Assembly: GCA_937890765.1 (NCBI GenBank)
Contig: CALADQ010000023.1
Coordinates: forward strand, 1 to 64,000
Origin: an uncultured Candidatus Neoarthromitus sp.
GTDB taxonomy: Bacteria > Bacillota > Clostridia > Clostridiales > Clostridiaceae
Length of the DNA: 64,000 nt
Direction: 5' to 3'
The notes beneath the pieces are model-generated. The model did not search any database. It was not told the origin of the DNA and saw only the letters and a program-made list of their open reading frames with translations. The position numbers and the translations under genes are program-made. Shown piece after piece: positions 25,167-34,523 of the stretch (its first letter is position 1; every line of letters begins with the position of its first letter).

Positions 25167-26471
25167 ATGAAAATATTTTCTATTGGAGAAAAGATTAAAA
25201 GAAGGCGTAAAGAATTGAACATGACTTTGAAAGATTTAGCGGGCGATAGAATTACGATTGCTCAAATGAGTCTTATAGAATCTGGAAAATCTAAAATCGC
25301 AATTCATCTTTTGGAATATTTTGCTGATGCTTTGGATACTTCCGTTGAATATTTACTCGAATCAGAAAGTAAACAAGCCATAAGATTGTGTGATTTTTAT
25401 GAGAATATGGCAATTTGTAATTTGTATGAAGAAAATTTTGTTGAAGTTGAAGAAGCGATTGGAAAAATTTCATCGATTGCTGATGAATATGATTTGGAAT
25501 TTATAAAATGTAAAACTTATCTCATAAGAGGAAAGTATTTGTATTACACAAAAAAATTTGACGAATCGGCAGAAAATATTTTGATTTCAAATTTTGGATT
25601 TTTAAAATTTCCACCAAGCGAGGAACTAATAGAATCATTTTTGTATTTGGGATATATTTCACTTGAACAAAAAAATTATTTAAGTGCGATTGCTAATTTT
25701 AAAAGTTCAATTGATTTTATAAAAAAGCAGTTGTTTAAGTATGATGTTACACTATTTAAAGTTTACTATTTGATATCTAAGTCTTATATGGAACTTGGTT
25801 ATTATGATAAAGCAAAAATTTATATGGAAAAATCTATTCACGGTTTGAACAAAGTTTATAAAGTTAGAGATAATGCTTTGGATTTTATGAATAAAGCGAA
25901 AATTTGTATGGAAAATAAAGAATTGGAAAATGCAATTAAATTTTCTGAAATTTCTAGAAAATGTTTTGAAAAATTTTATAGGCTTAGGGATAGGCAACTT
26001 GTTGAAATAAATATTTCAAGTGATTTGATTAATCAAAATGAAATTAATAACGTTGAAATGTATTTGACGAGAGCAAAAAATTTGCGTGACAATTATGGAT
26101 TCGATGATTCTTTTGAAATATATAAAAATTTTGCTAGGTTAAGCATAAAGAATGGAGATTTGGACAGAGCAAAATATTTTCTTGAAAAAGTTGAAAAGTA
26201 TCTTAATAAAAATAAATTTTCAAATTTTATGGATTTTTACATGTTAAAGTATGAATTGCATGTTAGTGAAAAAAATTTCTCAGAAGCTGAAATATATCTA
26301 ATTATGTCTTACAATATGTGCAAAGATTTTGGGGAATATGAAATGGCGGGAAATTTTTGTGTAGAATTGGGCAAGTACTACATTAAAACTAATAGATTGC
26401 TTGAAGCTGAAAATATTATAAACGAATCTCTCATTCAGTATGGAAAGGTTGGTTATAAATTTGGACTTTGA
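25167..26471 (+). CDS. XRE-type HTH regulator with TPR domain, copy 1
   Basis: An N-terminal helix-turn-helix (residues 1-60, IGEKIKRRRKELNMTLKDLA... with QMSLIESGK as recognition region) is joined to about 350 residues of tetratricopeptide-like helical repeats with regularly spaced Tyr, Leu and Ala. This is the PlcR/Rgg-like layout in which the TPR part binds a peptide or partner protein. No peptide gene is evident besides the small membrane protein upstream. It overlaps the next, related gene by 32 bases if that gene starts at its ATG. Confidence 0.85.
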   Translation: MKIFSIGEKIKRRRKELNMTLKDLAGDRITIAQMSLIESGKSKIAIHLLEYFADALDTSVEYLLESESKQAIRLCDFYENMAICNLYEENFVEVEEAIGKISSIADEYDLEFIKCKTYLIRGKYLYYTKKFDESAENILISNFGFLKFPPSEELIESFLYLGYISLEQKNYLSAIANFKSSIDFIKKQLFKYDVTLFKVYYLISKSYMELGYYDKAKIYMEKSIHGLNKVYKVRDNALDFMNKAKICMENKELENAIKFSEISRKCFEKFYRLRDRQLVEINISSDLINQNEINNVEMYLTRAKNLRDNYGFDDSFEIYKNFARLSIKNGDLDRAKYFLEKVEKYLNKNKFSNFMDFYMLKYELHVSEKNFSEAEIYLIMSYNMCKDFGEYEMAGNFCVELGKYYIKTNRLLEAENIINESLIQYGKVGYKFGL

Positions 26472-27729
26472 TTTTAGTTGCAACGGTGGAGAAGTTCTTT
26501 CTATAGGGGAAAAAATTAAAAAGTTAAGGAGCTACAAAGGAATTAAGCTTAAGGATATTTCAAATGAAAATTTGTCAATTTCTAAAATAAGTTGCATGGA
26601 AAATGATAAAACTAAACCCGATAAACTTTCTTTAGAAATTTTGGCAAAAAGTTTAGGGACAACTTATGAATATTTAAGTAAGGATATACCGAGCCAAATT
26701 TATGATAACATAGATTATTTGAATTTTAATTTTGATTTTGAAAAATATAAATATAATTTAAAAATCGCTGTTAAAAATGAGCTGCATGAAATTGCTTTTT
26801 ACATATGCAATCAAATATTTAAAAAAGTTGTTTTTGAGAAAGTAAATTTAAATGACAACGGAAAAATCATTTCAATAATTCCTATTTACGTAAATTCGTT
26901 GACGAAGTTAGGGAACTATGAAAATAATTTATTTTATAATTTGGATTTAGCTTGTTATTTTTTCATGAAAGGAGAATATCAAGTCGCTTCTTATCATTTT
27001 AATTTTTTGAGAAAAATATCTTTAGATTTTCACAATTTCAGAAAATATGAAGTGATTGTTTTTATAAACGAGTTAAGTTGTTATGTTAATTTAAACAAGT
27101 ACGATAAAATTTATGGATTAATAGACGATATAGAATTTTATATAAAATCATGTGAAGATGAAGATATGTATATTGAACTTTATTATTTTAAAATGATTTG
27201 GATTATAAAATATGATTTTGAAAATTTTAGTCCTGAAAAAGTTTTAGAATTTTTAGATTCGTATAGCTCTGAAAAAAAGTTAGAGTTCATTTATAAAATT
27301 TGTAGAATTTTGAGAATCTTAGGTTTTGATGATGAATGTATATATTTGTGCGAAAAATTAATTAATATTGTAAGTGAAGAGAAAGTTTTAGACAAAAGTT
27401 TATCTTGTAAAATTTTGTTGTATGTCTGTGAGATATTTATAGAAAAACATATTTTTGATAAAATAGATACTATAATGGAAGAAAGTTTAAAATTATCTTC
27501 TTGCGTCGATTGTTCTGAATATGTTTTTAAAGCTTACTTTAACAAAGCTTTGTACTATTATAGGAAGAATGATTTAAAAAATTTGGAAACTTCGTTGAAT
27601 TTTGTTGTTTGTTTTTTAAATAGGATTGATGTTCGAGAGCATAAAGATAAATTTTTAGATATTGGATTTATGTTTCATAAACTCGGAGATATAAAAAGCT
27701 CAATTAATATTTTGCATAATCTTAAATAA
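26440..27729 (+). CDS. XRE-type HTH regulator with TPR domain, copy 2
   Basis: It shares with copy 1 the SIGEKIKKLR start of the HTH and a long TPR-like region; the two are diverged paralogues. The start is doubtful. ATG 26440 and TTG 26461 lie inside copy 1 or lack a ribosome site, while GGTGGAG at 26485-26491 sits immediately before the HTH at codons GTT (26494) or CTT (26497). Translation from there would give a normal XRE N-terminus. The HTH reads NLSISKISCMENDKT, so DNA binding is plausible. It ends at a strong bidirectional terminator. Confidence 0.8.
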   Translation: MERLVINLDFDFSCNGGEVLSIGEKIKKLRSYKGIKLKDISNENLSISKISCMENDKTKPDKLSLEILAKSLGTTYEYLSKDIPSQIYDNIDYLNFNFDFEKYKYNLKIAVKNELHEIAFYICNQIFKKVVFEKVNLNDNGKIISIIPIYVNSLTKLGNYENNLFYNLDLACYFFMKGEYQVASYHFNFLRKISLDFHNFRKYEVIVFINELSCYVNLNKYDKIYGLIDDIEFYIKSCEDEDMYIELYYFKMIWIIKYDFENFSPEKVLEFLDSYSSEKKLEFIYKICRILRILGFDDECIYLCEKLINIVSEEKVLDKSLSCKILLYVCEIFIEKHIFDKIDTIMEESLKLSSCVDCSEYVFKAYFNKALYYYRKNDLKNLETSLNFVVCFLNRIDVREHKDKFLDIGFMFHKLGDIKSSINILHNLK

Positions 27730-27730
27730 G

Positions 27731-27759
27731 AAAAGAGATGTTAATTAACATCTCTTTTT
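27731..27759. terminator. Bidirectional terminator, near-perfect palindrome
   Basis: AAAAGAGATGTTAA and TTAACATCTCTTTT form a 14-bp inverted repeat with T runs on both strands, between the HTH-TPR gene and the reverse-strand SASP gene. Confidence 0.85.
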
Positions 27760-27763
27760 ATAA

Positions 27764-27943
27764 TTATTTTAGACCATTTTCGTATTGTTCTACCATTCTT
27801 TTAACCATTTCACCACCAACGGAACCACATTGTTTAGAAGTTAAGTTACCATTGTAATCAGTGAAAGGAACTCCCATTTCATTAGCAACTTGGCTTTTAA
27901 ATTGTTCTAAACCATTTTTAGCATCTGGAACTAATTTACCCAT
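27764..27943 (-). CDS. Alpha/beta-type small acid-soluble spore protein
   Basis: The 59-residue protein has both SASP signatures: an N-terminal FKSQVANEMGV segment around the germination-protease site and a C-terminal GSVGGEMVKRMVE. Such proteins coat and protect spore DNA and are degraded on germination. The ATG at 27943 follows AGGAGG. A CATACTA element upstream on this strand fits control by the forespore factor sigma G. This is the clearest evidence in the window that the organism makes endospores. Confidence 0.95.
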   Translation of the reverse strand: MGKLVPDAKNGLEQFKSQVANEMGVPFTDYNGNLTSKQCGSVGGEMVKRMVEQYENGLK

Positions 27944-27981
27944 ATACAATCCTCCTAATAATTAAAAAAGTATTATTTAAT

Positions 27982-28008
27982 AACCTGTTAACATTAGATT
28001 AACAAGTT
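27982..28008 (-). promoter_or_regulatory. 5'-leader hairpin of the SASP mRNA
   Basis: On the reverse strand AACTTGTTAA and TTAACAGGTT pair over 10 bp (one G-U) around a 7-base loop, at the predicted 5' end of the SASP transcript. It may stabilise a long-lived spore mRNA. Confidence 0.45.
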
Positions 28009-28013
28009 AATAT

Positions 28014-28043
28014 TAGTATGAACTTATATATAATTTATAAACA
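28014..28043 (-). promoter_or_regulatory. Candidate sigma-G promoter of the SASP gene
   Basis: Reading the reverse strand, TGTTTA (28043-28038) and CATACTA (28020-28014) are separated by 17 bases. CATACTA matches the sigma-G -10 consensus; the -35 is partial. It lies about 70 bases upstream of the SASP start. Confidence 0.5.
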
Positions 28044-28104
28044 TGAAATATTTTGGAATTTTAGTTAAAAAGAAGTTTCTATAAGTCGCTTAAAATCTAT
28101 AAAT

Positions 28105-28133
28105 TTGATTATTTATTAAATTTGTGTTATAAT
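28105..28133 (+). promoter_or_regulatory. Sigma-A-type promoter of the M23 peptidase gene
   Basis: TTGATT at 28105-28110, a 17-base spacer and TATAAT at 28128-28133, 73 bases upstream of the GTG start. Confidence 0.6.
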
Positions 28134-28206
28134 TCCAACGTGTAATTTTACTATTTGAGAAATAATATTTTTATGGTTTTGTTTTAAATTTAGGAGGATA
28201 TTTAAG

Positions 28207-29517
28207 GTGCATAAAAATAAAGTTTTGGGTTTATTTTTATCTCTATTGATGGCATTTAATTTTATGATTGGTGATAATGTAGACGCAAGTATTAAAGATT
28301 CTTTAGAAAAGCAAATAAAAGAGAACAACGAAAAGATAAATGATGTTAAAACTTCAATTTCTGAGATTGAAGGAGAGATTGATGTAGTTGATGATGAGTT
28401 ATCTAAAATTAAAAGTGAAATTGATCAGCGTAATAAAATTGTAAATGAATATGTGGAAAATATAGAACAGCATCAAAAAAATATAGATGAGAAAAATCTT
28501 CTTATAGAGGGAGTTTTAAAAGAGGTTGAAATTACTGAAAATAAAATCTCAGATTTGAATGTTGAATTGCAAAAGAATGAAGAGGAACTTTATAAACTAG
28601 AGGCATTGTTGGCAGAAAGGATAAGAGAGTTTTATAAATATTCTCAAAATAATTCTTTGGGTTTAGATTTGTTACTAGTTATGGTTTTTGATATGAATAA
28701 AGATTTGCAAGAGGTATTAGATACTGTTCACAGTATTTCTAAAATCACCGAAAGCGATAAAAAATTAATAGAGAATATTAGGCAAATAAAAGACAACATA
28801 AATAGGGATAAAGAAAATTTAGAAAAGGAAATCCAAAATCTTGATTTGTATAAGAAAGATTTAGAAAGACAAATACAGGAAATAGAGAGTATTAAACTTA
28901 CTCTTGTAGATAAAAAACAAGAATTGGAAGTTGAACTTCAAAAGGTTAAAGACTTGGAAGCACAATATCAAGATAAATATAATTCTTTAGATGAAACTGC
29001 GAAACAAAAAAGAGATGAGCTTCTTAGGATGCAAGAGGACAATGAAGAATTACAAAAACAATTGAAAGAGTATTTAAATTCCATAAATAATTCTGGATTT
29101 GTTGGTGGTTCAAATAGTGTTAGTCCAAGTGGTTACCTAAGACCTTCAACAGGTTCTATTACTTCAAATTTTGGAACTAGAGTTCACCCAATTAGAGGAA
29201 CTAGATCAACTCATACTGGAGTAGATTTTGGTGCAGGTTATGGTGATAGCGTTTTAGCAAGTAGGGCTGGTGATGTTGCTTTTGCTGGTTGGTACAATAA
29301 TGTTTATGGAAATGTTGTTATTTTAAATCATGGTGGAGGATATCAAACGTTTTATGCACATATGTCAAGAGTTGCAGTTTCAAAAGGGCAAGTTGTGGAT
29401 CAAGGGCAGAGAGTTGGATATGTTGGTTCGACTGGTCTTAGCACAGGGGCACATTTGCATTTTGAAGTTAGGAAAAATGGAGAGAGTTTAAATCCAATGA
29501 ACTTTTTGACAAGATAA
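28207..29517 (+). CDS. Secreted M23 peptidase with long coiled coil (EnvC/PcsB-like)
   Basis: A signal peptide (about 1-28) is followed by roughly 260 residues of heptad-rich coiled coil and a C-terminal LytM/M23 domain. The zinc and catalytic motifs are present: GTRVHPI...HTGVDFGA (His and Asp), YAHMSRV, and HLHFEV with the paired histidines. It should cut peptidoglycan peptide bridges; the coiled coil suggests control by an FtsEX-type partner, which is not in this window. The start is GTG 28207 behind AGGAGG. Confidence 0.92.
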   Translation: MHKNKVLGLFLSLLMAFNFMIGDNVDASIKDSLEKQIKENNEKINDVKTSISEIEGEIDVVDDELSKIKSEIDQRNKIVNEYVENIEQHQKNIDEKNLLIEGVLKEVEITENKISDLNVELQKNEEELYKLEALLAERIREFYKYSQNNSLGLDLLLVMVFDMNKDLQEVLDTVHSISKITESDKKLIENIRQIKDNINRDKENLEKEIQNLDLYKKDLERQIQEIESIKLTLVDKKQELEVELQKVKDLEAQYQDKYNSLDETAKQKRDELLRMQEDNEELQKQLKEYLNSINNSGFVGGSNSVSPSGYLRPSTGSITSNFGTRVHPIRGTRSTHTGVDFGAGYGDSVLASRAGDVAFAGWYNNVYGNVVILNHGGGYQTFYAHMSRVAVSKGQVVDQGQRVGYVGSTGLSTGAHLHFEVRKNGESLNPMNFLTR

Positions 29518-29560
29518 GAAATGGTTTTTATAATAGATTAAATTTTATAAAATTTTAATG

Positions 29561-29589
29561 AAAAGGATGCTATTTTCAGCATCCTTTTT
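29561..29589 (+). terminator. Intrinsic terminator after the M23 gene
   Basis: AAAAGGATGCT pairs with AGCATCCTTTT around 6 bases and ends in Ts. Confidence 0.85.
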
Positions 29590-29742
29590 GTTTACTCACA
29601 ATAAAAAAGTGAAAAAATATGTATAAGAATCAAAAAATGGTTATAATTTAAATACAGTTTAATTTTTTATTAATAAATTTTTGGATTTTTTAATTTGAGC
29701 TTTTATGATATTTAATCTCTGATATTGGTGGTGGAGGTATAG

Positions 29743-30585
29743 ATGAAAAAAATTAGTATTTTCAGTAGAGAATATGAAAAGAGAATACGGAGAAAACGAT
29801 TTGCCATTTTACTTATGGTTATAATATTTTTTGCTTCATTGGTTGGGTATATTGTAAACTTTTCTCAAGTTAATGATTATGTTAAAGATTTTTATTATTC
29901 AATGGTGACAAAACAGGTTTTAAAGGATGAACAAGATACTTCTTTGAATGCAAAGGAAAATAATAAATTAACTCAAGATACAAATGATGAAAATGATAAA
30001 AACCAAAATCAGTTTGCTGTTGTCGATAATTTGGATTTAGGACCAGTGCATTCAAATAAGGAAGTTAAATTATCTGATAATGAAATTTTGAATGTGGTTT
30101 ATTATAAAAATGGTGATGAAGTCGAATTTCAAGGAATAGATGAAAGTTTTGTTGACAAATATAAGGTGGATATTTCACCAAATAAAAAATTAATTTTAAT
30201 TGATGATTTTAATAATCAAAATACATATTTAGTGGATTCAAATTTCAATGTTTATAATCTAGATCCAGAGTTTTTCTATTCAAATTCTGCCAAAGCTAGA
30301 TTTTATAAAAAAGATGTTATGTCTAATTATGAAAACTACGTTTGGTATAAAAATCCAAAATTTATGGATGACAATACTATTGTTTATGTTTCAAATTTAC
30401 CATGGTTTGGAAAAAATGAACAATATGTTTGGAAAACTGATGTTTCAAATTTAAATGATCTCAAATATTTTATGACATCTGTAGCGGGGCAAAATATTGA
30501 TTTTGTAGAGTTGACAGAAGAGGGTATAAAAGTTAATATAAATAATGAAATCAAGTTATTAACATTTTCTTTTGTTCTTAAGTAA
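29743..30585 (+). CDS. Membrane-anchored extracytoplasmic protein, unknown function
   Basis: The 280-residue protein has a basic cytoplasmic start, one membrane helix (about 20-42), an Asn/Asp/Lys-rich linker and a beta-rich outer domain containing tyrosine-rich strands. There is no lipobox or catalytic motif that I recognise. A GGTGGAGG ribosome site precedes the ATG. It lies upstream of tig with a 78-base gap. It could be a beta-propeller fragment or an envelope sensor, but nothing in the sequence proves either. Confidence 0.65.
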   Translation: MKKISIFSREYEKRIRRKRFAILLMVIIFFASLVGYIVNFSQVNDYVKDFYYSMVTKQVLKDEQDTSLNAKENNKLTQDTNDENDKNQNQFAVVDNLDLGPVHSNKEVKLSDNEILNVVYYKNGDEVEFQGIDESFVDKYKVDISPNKKLILIDDFNNQNTYLVDSNFNVYNLDPEFFYSNSAKARFYKKDVMSNYENYVWYKNPKFMDDNTIVYVSNLPWFGKNEQYVWKTDVSNLNDLKYFMTSVAGQNIDFVELTEEGIKVNINNEIKLLTFSFVLK

Positions 30586-30663
30586 CTATTTTTGTTGATT
30601 TTAATTATTATTTTATTTTTATATATTTTTTAAAATATAACTCGTTTAGGAGGAGTTTTTATA

Positions 30664-31968
30664 ATGAACGTTCAATTAAATACTCTTGAGAATAGCAGAG
30701 TTGAACTTATTATTAAAGTTGAAAATAAGGAATTTGTTGAAGCGATTAATAAGTCGTTTAAAAAGAATGTTGGTAAATACAATGTTCCTGGATTTAGAAG
30801 AGGTAAGGTTCCTTTTAATGTTTTCAAAAAAATGTTTGGAGTAGAGTCTTTGTATAATGATGCTGTAAATATTTTAATTGATAAGACTTATAGAGATGCT
30901 ATACAAGAGAATAAACTTGAGGTAGTTGATTATCCTGAAATTGATTTGATTACTTGTGATGAAGAAAAGGATCTTGAGTATAAGGCGGTTGTTTATGTTA
31001 AGCCTGAAGTGAAACTCGGAGAATATAAAGGAGTTAAGGTAGATGAAGTTAAGTATGATTTATCTCAGGAAGATGTTGAACGTGAGTTAAATTCAATGAG
31101 GGAGAAAAATTCGCGTTTAATTTCTAAGGAAAGCGGTTTAGTTGAGCAAGGAGATATAGCTGTAATAGATTTTAAAGGTTTCATAGATGAGATTCCTTTT
31201 GAAGGTGGAGAAGGTAAAGATTATAGTTTAGCTATTGGCTCTAAAACTTTTATAGACAATTTTGAAGATCAGTTAGTGGGCAAGAAAAAAGATGAAGAGG
31301 TTGTGGTTAATGTTACTTTCCCAGAGGATTATAATGTTGAGGAGTTAAAGGGAAAGCCAGCAAAATTTGAAGTTAAGATAAATGATGTAAAAATTAAAGA
31401 ATTTCCTGAGTTAGATGATGAATTTGCAAAAAGTTTTTCAGAGTTTGAGACTTTAGATGAGCTTAAAAAGGATATTTCTGAAAAATTAGAAACATCAAAT
31501 AGCAATAGAGCTAAAGCGGAATATGAGAATGCCGTTATCGAAAAAGTTTGTGAAAATGCTGAAGTGTATATACCTGATCCTATGATAAATAGTGAAATTG
31601 ATAAGCTTGTAAAAGATTTTGAAAATAAGATAAGATATCAAGGTATAAATTTAGATAAATATTGCGAATATTATGGTATAACTTTGGAAGATATAAGAAA
31701 TAATTTCAAGGATAGAGCGAGTAAGCAAGTATTATCTAGTTTAGTTTTAGAGGAAATTTCTAAAAGGGAAAAGATGGAAATTACTGAAGAAGAATTAGAT
31801 AATAAAACTTCAGAATTAGCAAAACTGTATGCCGAAGATGGAGATAAAATAAAATCTATAAAGGAAACTCTAATGAGTTCGTATAAAGATTCTTTAGAAA
31901 AAGATATATTGTTTTCTAAAACTGTAGAATTTTTAGTTAACGAGAGTAAGAAAGAATCAATTAAATAA
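30664..31968 (+). CDS. tig: Trigger factor
   Basis: The 434-residue ribosome-associated chaperone has an N-terminal ribosome-binding domain with the signature VPGFRRGKVPFNVF, a middle FKBP-type isomerase domain (GDIAVIDFKGFIDEIPFEGG) and a helical C-terminal chaperone domain. Length and order are normal. An AGGAGG ribosome site precedes the ATG. It leads the conserved tig-clpP-clpX-engB cluster. Confidence 0.97.
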   Translation: MNVQLNTLENSRVELIIKVENKEFVEAINKSFKKNVGKYNVPGFRRGKVPFNVFKKMFGVESLYNDAVNILIDKTYRDAIQENKLEVVDYPEIDLITCDEEKDLEYKAVVYVKPEVKLGEYKGVKVDEVKYDLSQEDVERELNSMREKNSRLISKESGLVEQGDIAVIDFKGFIDEIPFEGGEGKDYSLAIGSKTFIDNFEDQLVGKKKDEEVVVNVTFPEDYNVEELKGKPAKFEVKINDVKIKEFPELDDEFAKSFSEFETLDELKKDISEKLETSNSNRAKAEYENAVIEKVCENAEVYIPDPMINSEIDKLVKDFENKIRYQGINLDKYCEYYGITLEDIRNNFKDRASKQVLSSLVLEEISKREKMEITEEELDNKTSELAKLYAEDGDKIKSIKETLMSSYKDSLEKDILFSKTVEFLVNESKKESIK

Positions 31969-31992
31969 ACATAATTTTATGGGAGGTAGGTT

Positions 31993-32580
31993 ATGGCTTT
32001 AGTGCCTATAGTTGTTGAGCAAACTAGTAAAGGAGAGCGTTCTTATGATATTTATTCAAGATTATTAAAGGAACGTATAATTTTTTTAGGTGATGAAGTT
32101 AATGATGTAACCGCTAGTTTAGTAGTGGCGCAATTATTATTTTTAGAAAGTGAAGACATGGATAAGGATATACATCTGTATATAAATAGTCCAGGTGGTT
32201 CGATAACTGCTGGTATGGCTATTTATGACACGATGCAGTATATAAAGCCTGATGTTTCTACTATATGTATAGGTATGGCAGCTTCCATGGGAGCGTTTTT
32301 ATTATCATCTGGAGCTAAAGGAAAAAGATATGCTTTGCCTAATAGTGAGATAATGATTCATCAACCGTTAGGTGGATTTAGAGGTCAGGCAACTGATATA
32401 GACATTCATGCTAAAAGAATACTTAAAATGAAAAGTGATCTTAATAGAATATTAAGTGAAAATACAGGTAAGCCACTACCGCAAATAGAAGCTGATGTGG
32501 AAAGAGATTATTTCCTAAGTGCAAATGAAGCTAAAGAGTATGGTTTGATTGATAACGTAATAACTAAGAAGATTAAATAA
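31993..32580 (+). CDS. clpP: ATP-dependent Clp protease proteolytic subunit
   Basis: The 195-residue serine peptidase has the complete triad S98 (MAASMGAF), H123 (MIHQPLGG) and D172 (ERDYF). It assembles into a tetradecameric barrel fed by ClpX, encoded 38 bases downstream. The 24-base gap from tig suggests co-transcription. Confidence 0.97.
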   Translation: MALVPIVVEQTSKGERSYDIYSRLLKERIIFLGDEVNDVTASLVVAQLLFLESEDMDKDIHLYINSPGGSITAGMAIYDTMQYIKPDVSTICIGMAASMGAFLLSSGAKGKRYALPNSEIMIHQPLGGFRGQATDIDIHAKRILKMKSDLNRILSENTGKPLPQIEADVERDYFLSANEAKEYGLIDNVITKKIK

Positions 32581-32618
32581 GATTTAGTGGAGTCTAGTTT
32601 GTGTGTGAGGTGTAATTT

Positions 32619-33890
32619 ATGGCAAAATTAGATGAAAAAAAGCAACTTAAATGCTCTTTTTGTGGTAAGAGCCAAGAACAAGTTAAGAGATTAATAGCGG
32701 GGCCTGGAGTTTATATATGTGATGAGTGCATTAACTTATGTTCTGAAATCATAACTGATGATTGTGTAGATGAGCAAAAAGTTGAAGTTTCCAAGATACC
32801 TAAACCAATAGAAATAAAGGAATATTTGGATCAATATGTTGTTGGGCAGGAACAAGCGAAGAGATCGGTTTCTGTGGCTATTTATAATCATTACAAAAGA
32901 ATAAATTCTCCAGTTAAAGATGAAGGTGTTGAAATACAAAAAAGTAATATTCTTATCTTAGGGCCAACTGGTTCTGGAAAAACTTTAATTGCTCAAACGT
33001 TAGCTAGATTTTTGAATGTACCGTTTGCTATTGCCGATGCTACTACTTTGACAGAAGCAGGGTATGTTGGTGAAGATGTTGAGAATATATTGCTCAGGTT
33101 AATACAAAATGCTGATTACGATATAGAGAGAGCAGAAAGAGGAATAATATATATTGATGAGATTGATAAAATTGCTAGAAAGTCTGAAAATCCATCAATA
33201 ACTAGAGATGTTTCTGGAGAAGGAGTTCAGCAGGCTTTGCTTAAAATCTTAGAGGGAACTGTTGCTTCTGTTCCGCCACAAGGTGGAAGAAAGCATCCGC
33301 ATCAAGAGTTTATACAGATAAATACTGCTAATATATTATTTATTTGTGGTGGTGCTTTTGATGGTATGGAAAAAATTATAGAACAGCGAACTGGTTCTAG
33401 ATCAATGGGATTTGGAGCTGATATAAAATCTAAAAATGAAAAAGACTTAGTAAAAATATTTAAGGATATATTGCCTGAAGATTTATTAAAGTTTGGTTTA
33501 ATACCAGAATTTATTGGTAGGCTACCTATAGTGGTTTCTTTAAATGCTCTTACTGTAGATGCTTTAGTTCAAATATTAAAAGAACCTAAAAATGCTATCG
33601 TAAAGCAGTATAAGAAGTTATTTGAATATGATTCTGTTGAACTAGAATTTGAGGAAGGGGCTTTGTATAAAATATCTGATAAAGCAATAAGTAGAAATAC
33701 AGGTGCTAGGGGTCTTAGGACTATAGTGGAGGATTTGCTTTTGGATGTTATGTATGATATACCATCTGAAAAAAATGTTGATAAGGTTGTTGTTACGGAA
33801 AAAAGTGTAGATAATAAAAAGATAGAAGTATTTTATAAAGATGAGAAAAAGATTGAAGAAGAAAAGGATAAGGGGATAGAGAGTGCATGA
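32619..33890 (+). CDS. clpX: ClpX ATPase
   Basis: The 423-residue unfoldase has an N-terminal C4 zinc-binding domain (CSFC and CDEC motifs), an AAA+ core with Walker A GPTGSGKT and Walker B IIYIDEIDK, the pore and RKSENPSITRDVSG segments, and the ClpP-contact IGF-type loop. It recognises and unfolds substrates for ClpP. The Lys/Glu-rich C-terminal tail is slightly extended. Confidence 0.97.
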   Translation: MAKLDEKKQLKCSFCGKSQEQVKRLIAGPGVYICDECINLCSEIITDDCVDEQKVEVSKIPKPIEIKEYLDQYVVGQEQAKRSVSVAIYNHYKRINSPVKDEGVEIQKSNILILGPTGSGKTLIAQTLARFLNVPFAIADATTLTEAGYVGEDVENILLRLIQNADYDIERAERGIIYIDEIDKIARKSENPSITRDVSGEGVQQALLKILEGTVASVPPQGGRKHPHQEFIQINTANILFICGGAFDGMEKIIEQRTGSRSMGFGADIKSKNEKDLVKIFKDILPEDLLKFGLIPEFIGRLPIVVSLNALTVDALVQILKEPKNAIVKQYKKLFEYDSVELEFEEGALYKISDKAISRNTGARGLRTIVEDLLLDVMYDIPSEKNVDKVVVTEKSVDNKKIEVFYKDEKKIEEEKDKGIESA

Positions 33891-33917
33891 TTTATGTAGA
33901 TTCTATTGATTTGTTTT

Positions 33918-34493
33918 ATGTTTTTAATTAAGAGTAGCGAATTTATTAAATCAGCTATAAATTATTCTGATTTTCCAAAAGAAGGTTTGAAAGAAATTGC
34001 CATTGTTGGCAGGTCAAATGTTGGAAAGTCTAGCATTATCAATTCTTTGCTTGGAAGAAAGAAGATTGCTAAAGTTAGTTCAACGCCTGGAAAAACTAGG
34101 ATGATTAATTTTTTTTTAATAAATAATTCATTTTATTTGGTTGATTTTCCAGGATATGGTTATGCTAAGGTTTCTAAGTCTGAAAAAGACATGTGGAAGT
34201 ATAAAATAGAGGATTATTTTAAAGATAGGCCTGTTCTTAAAAAAGTGATTTTGTTGATTGATTCTAGACATAAACCTTTTGAAAGTGATATTAATATGTT
34301 TAATTGGATAAGGTATCTTAATTATGATTTGTCCATTGTTGCTACTAAATCTGATAAGTTGAAATACAGTGAAATCAAAAAAAATGAAAAATTATTTATG
34401 AAGTTTTTCGATACCTCAAAAATTATGTTTTATTCTTCTATTAAAAATGATAATAGAGATGAGTTGGTAGACTTCGTATTCCGTGAAATTTAG
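33918..34493 (+). CDS. engB: Ribosome biogenesis GTP-binding protein EngB/YsxC
   Basis: The 191-residue TRAFAC GTPase has G1 GRSNVGKSS, G2 threonine in SSTPGKTR, G3 DFPGYG and G4 ATKSDK. It assists large ribosomal subunit assembly. The preferred start is ATG 33918; the in-frame TTG 33906 is an alternative, and neither has a strong ribosome site, suggesting coupling to clpX. In many clostridia lon lies between clpX and this gene; it is absent here. Confidence 0.95.
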   Translation: MFLIKSSEFIKSAINYSDFPKEGLKEIAIVGRSNVGKSSIINSLLGRKKIAKVSSTPGKTRMINFFLINNSFYLVDFPGYGYAKVSKSEKDMWKYKIEDYFKDRPVLKKVILLIDSRHKPFESDINMFNWIRYLNYDLSIVATKSDKLKYSEIKKNEKLFMKFFDTSKIMFYSSIKNDNRDELVDFVFREI

Positions 34494-34523
34494 AGTATAT
34501 TATTTTTATAATATACTTTTTTT
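34494..34523 (+). terminator. Terminator of the tig-clpP-clpX-engB cluster
   Basis: AGTATATTAT pairs with ATAATATACT around TTTT, followed by a T run. It begins directly after the engB stop. Confidence 0.88.
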
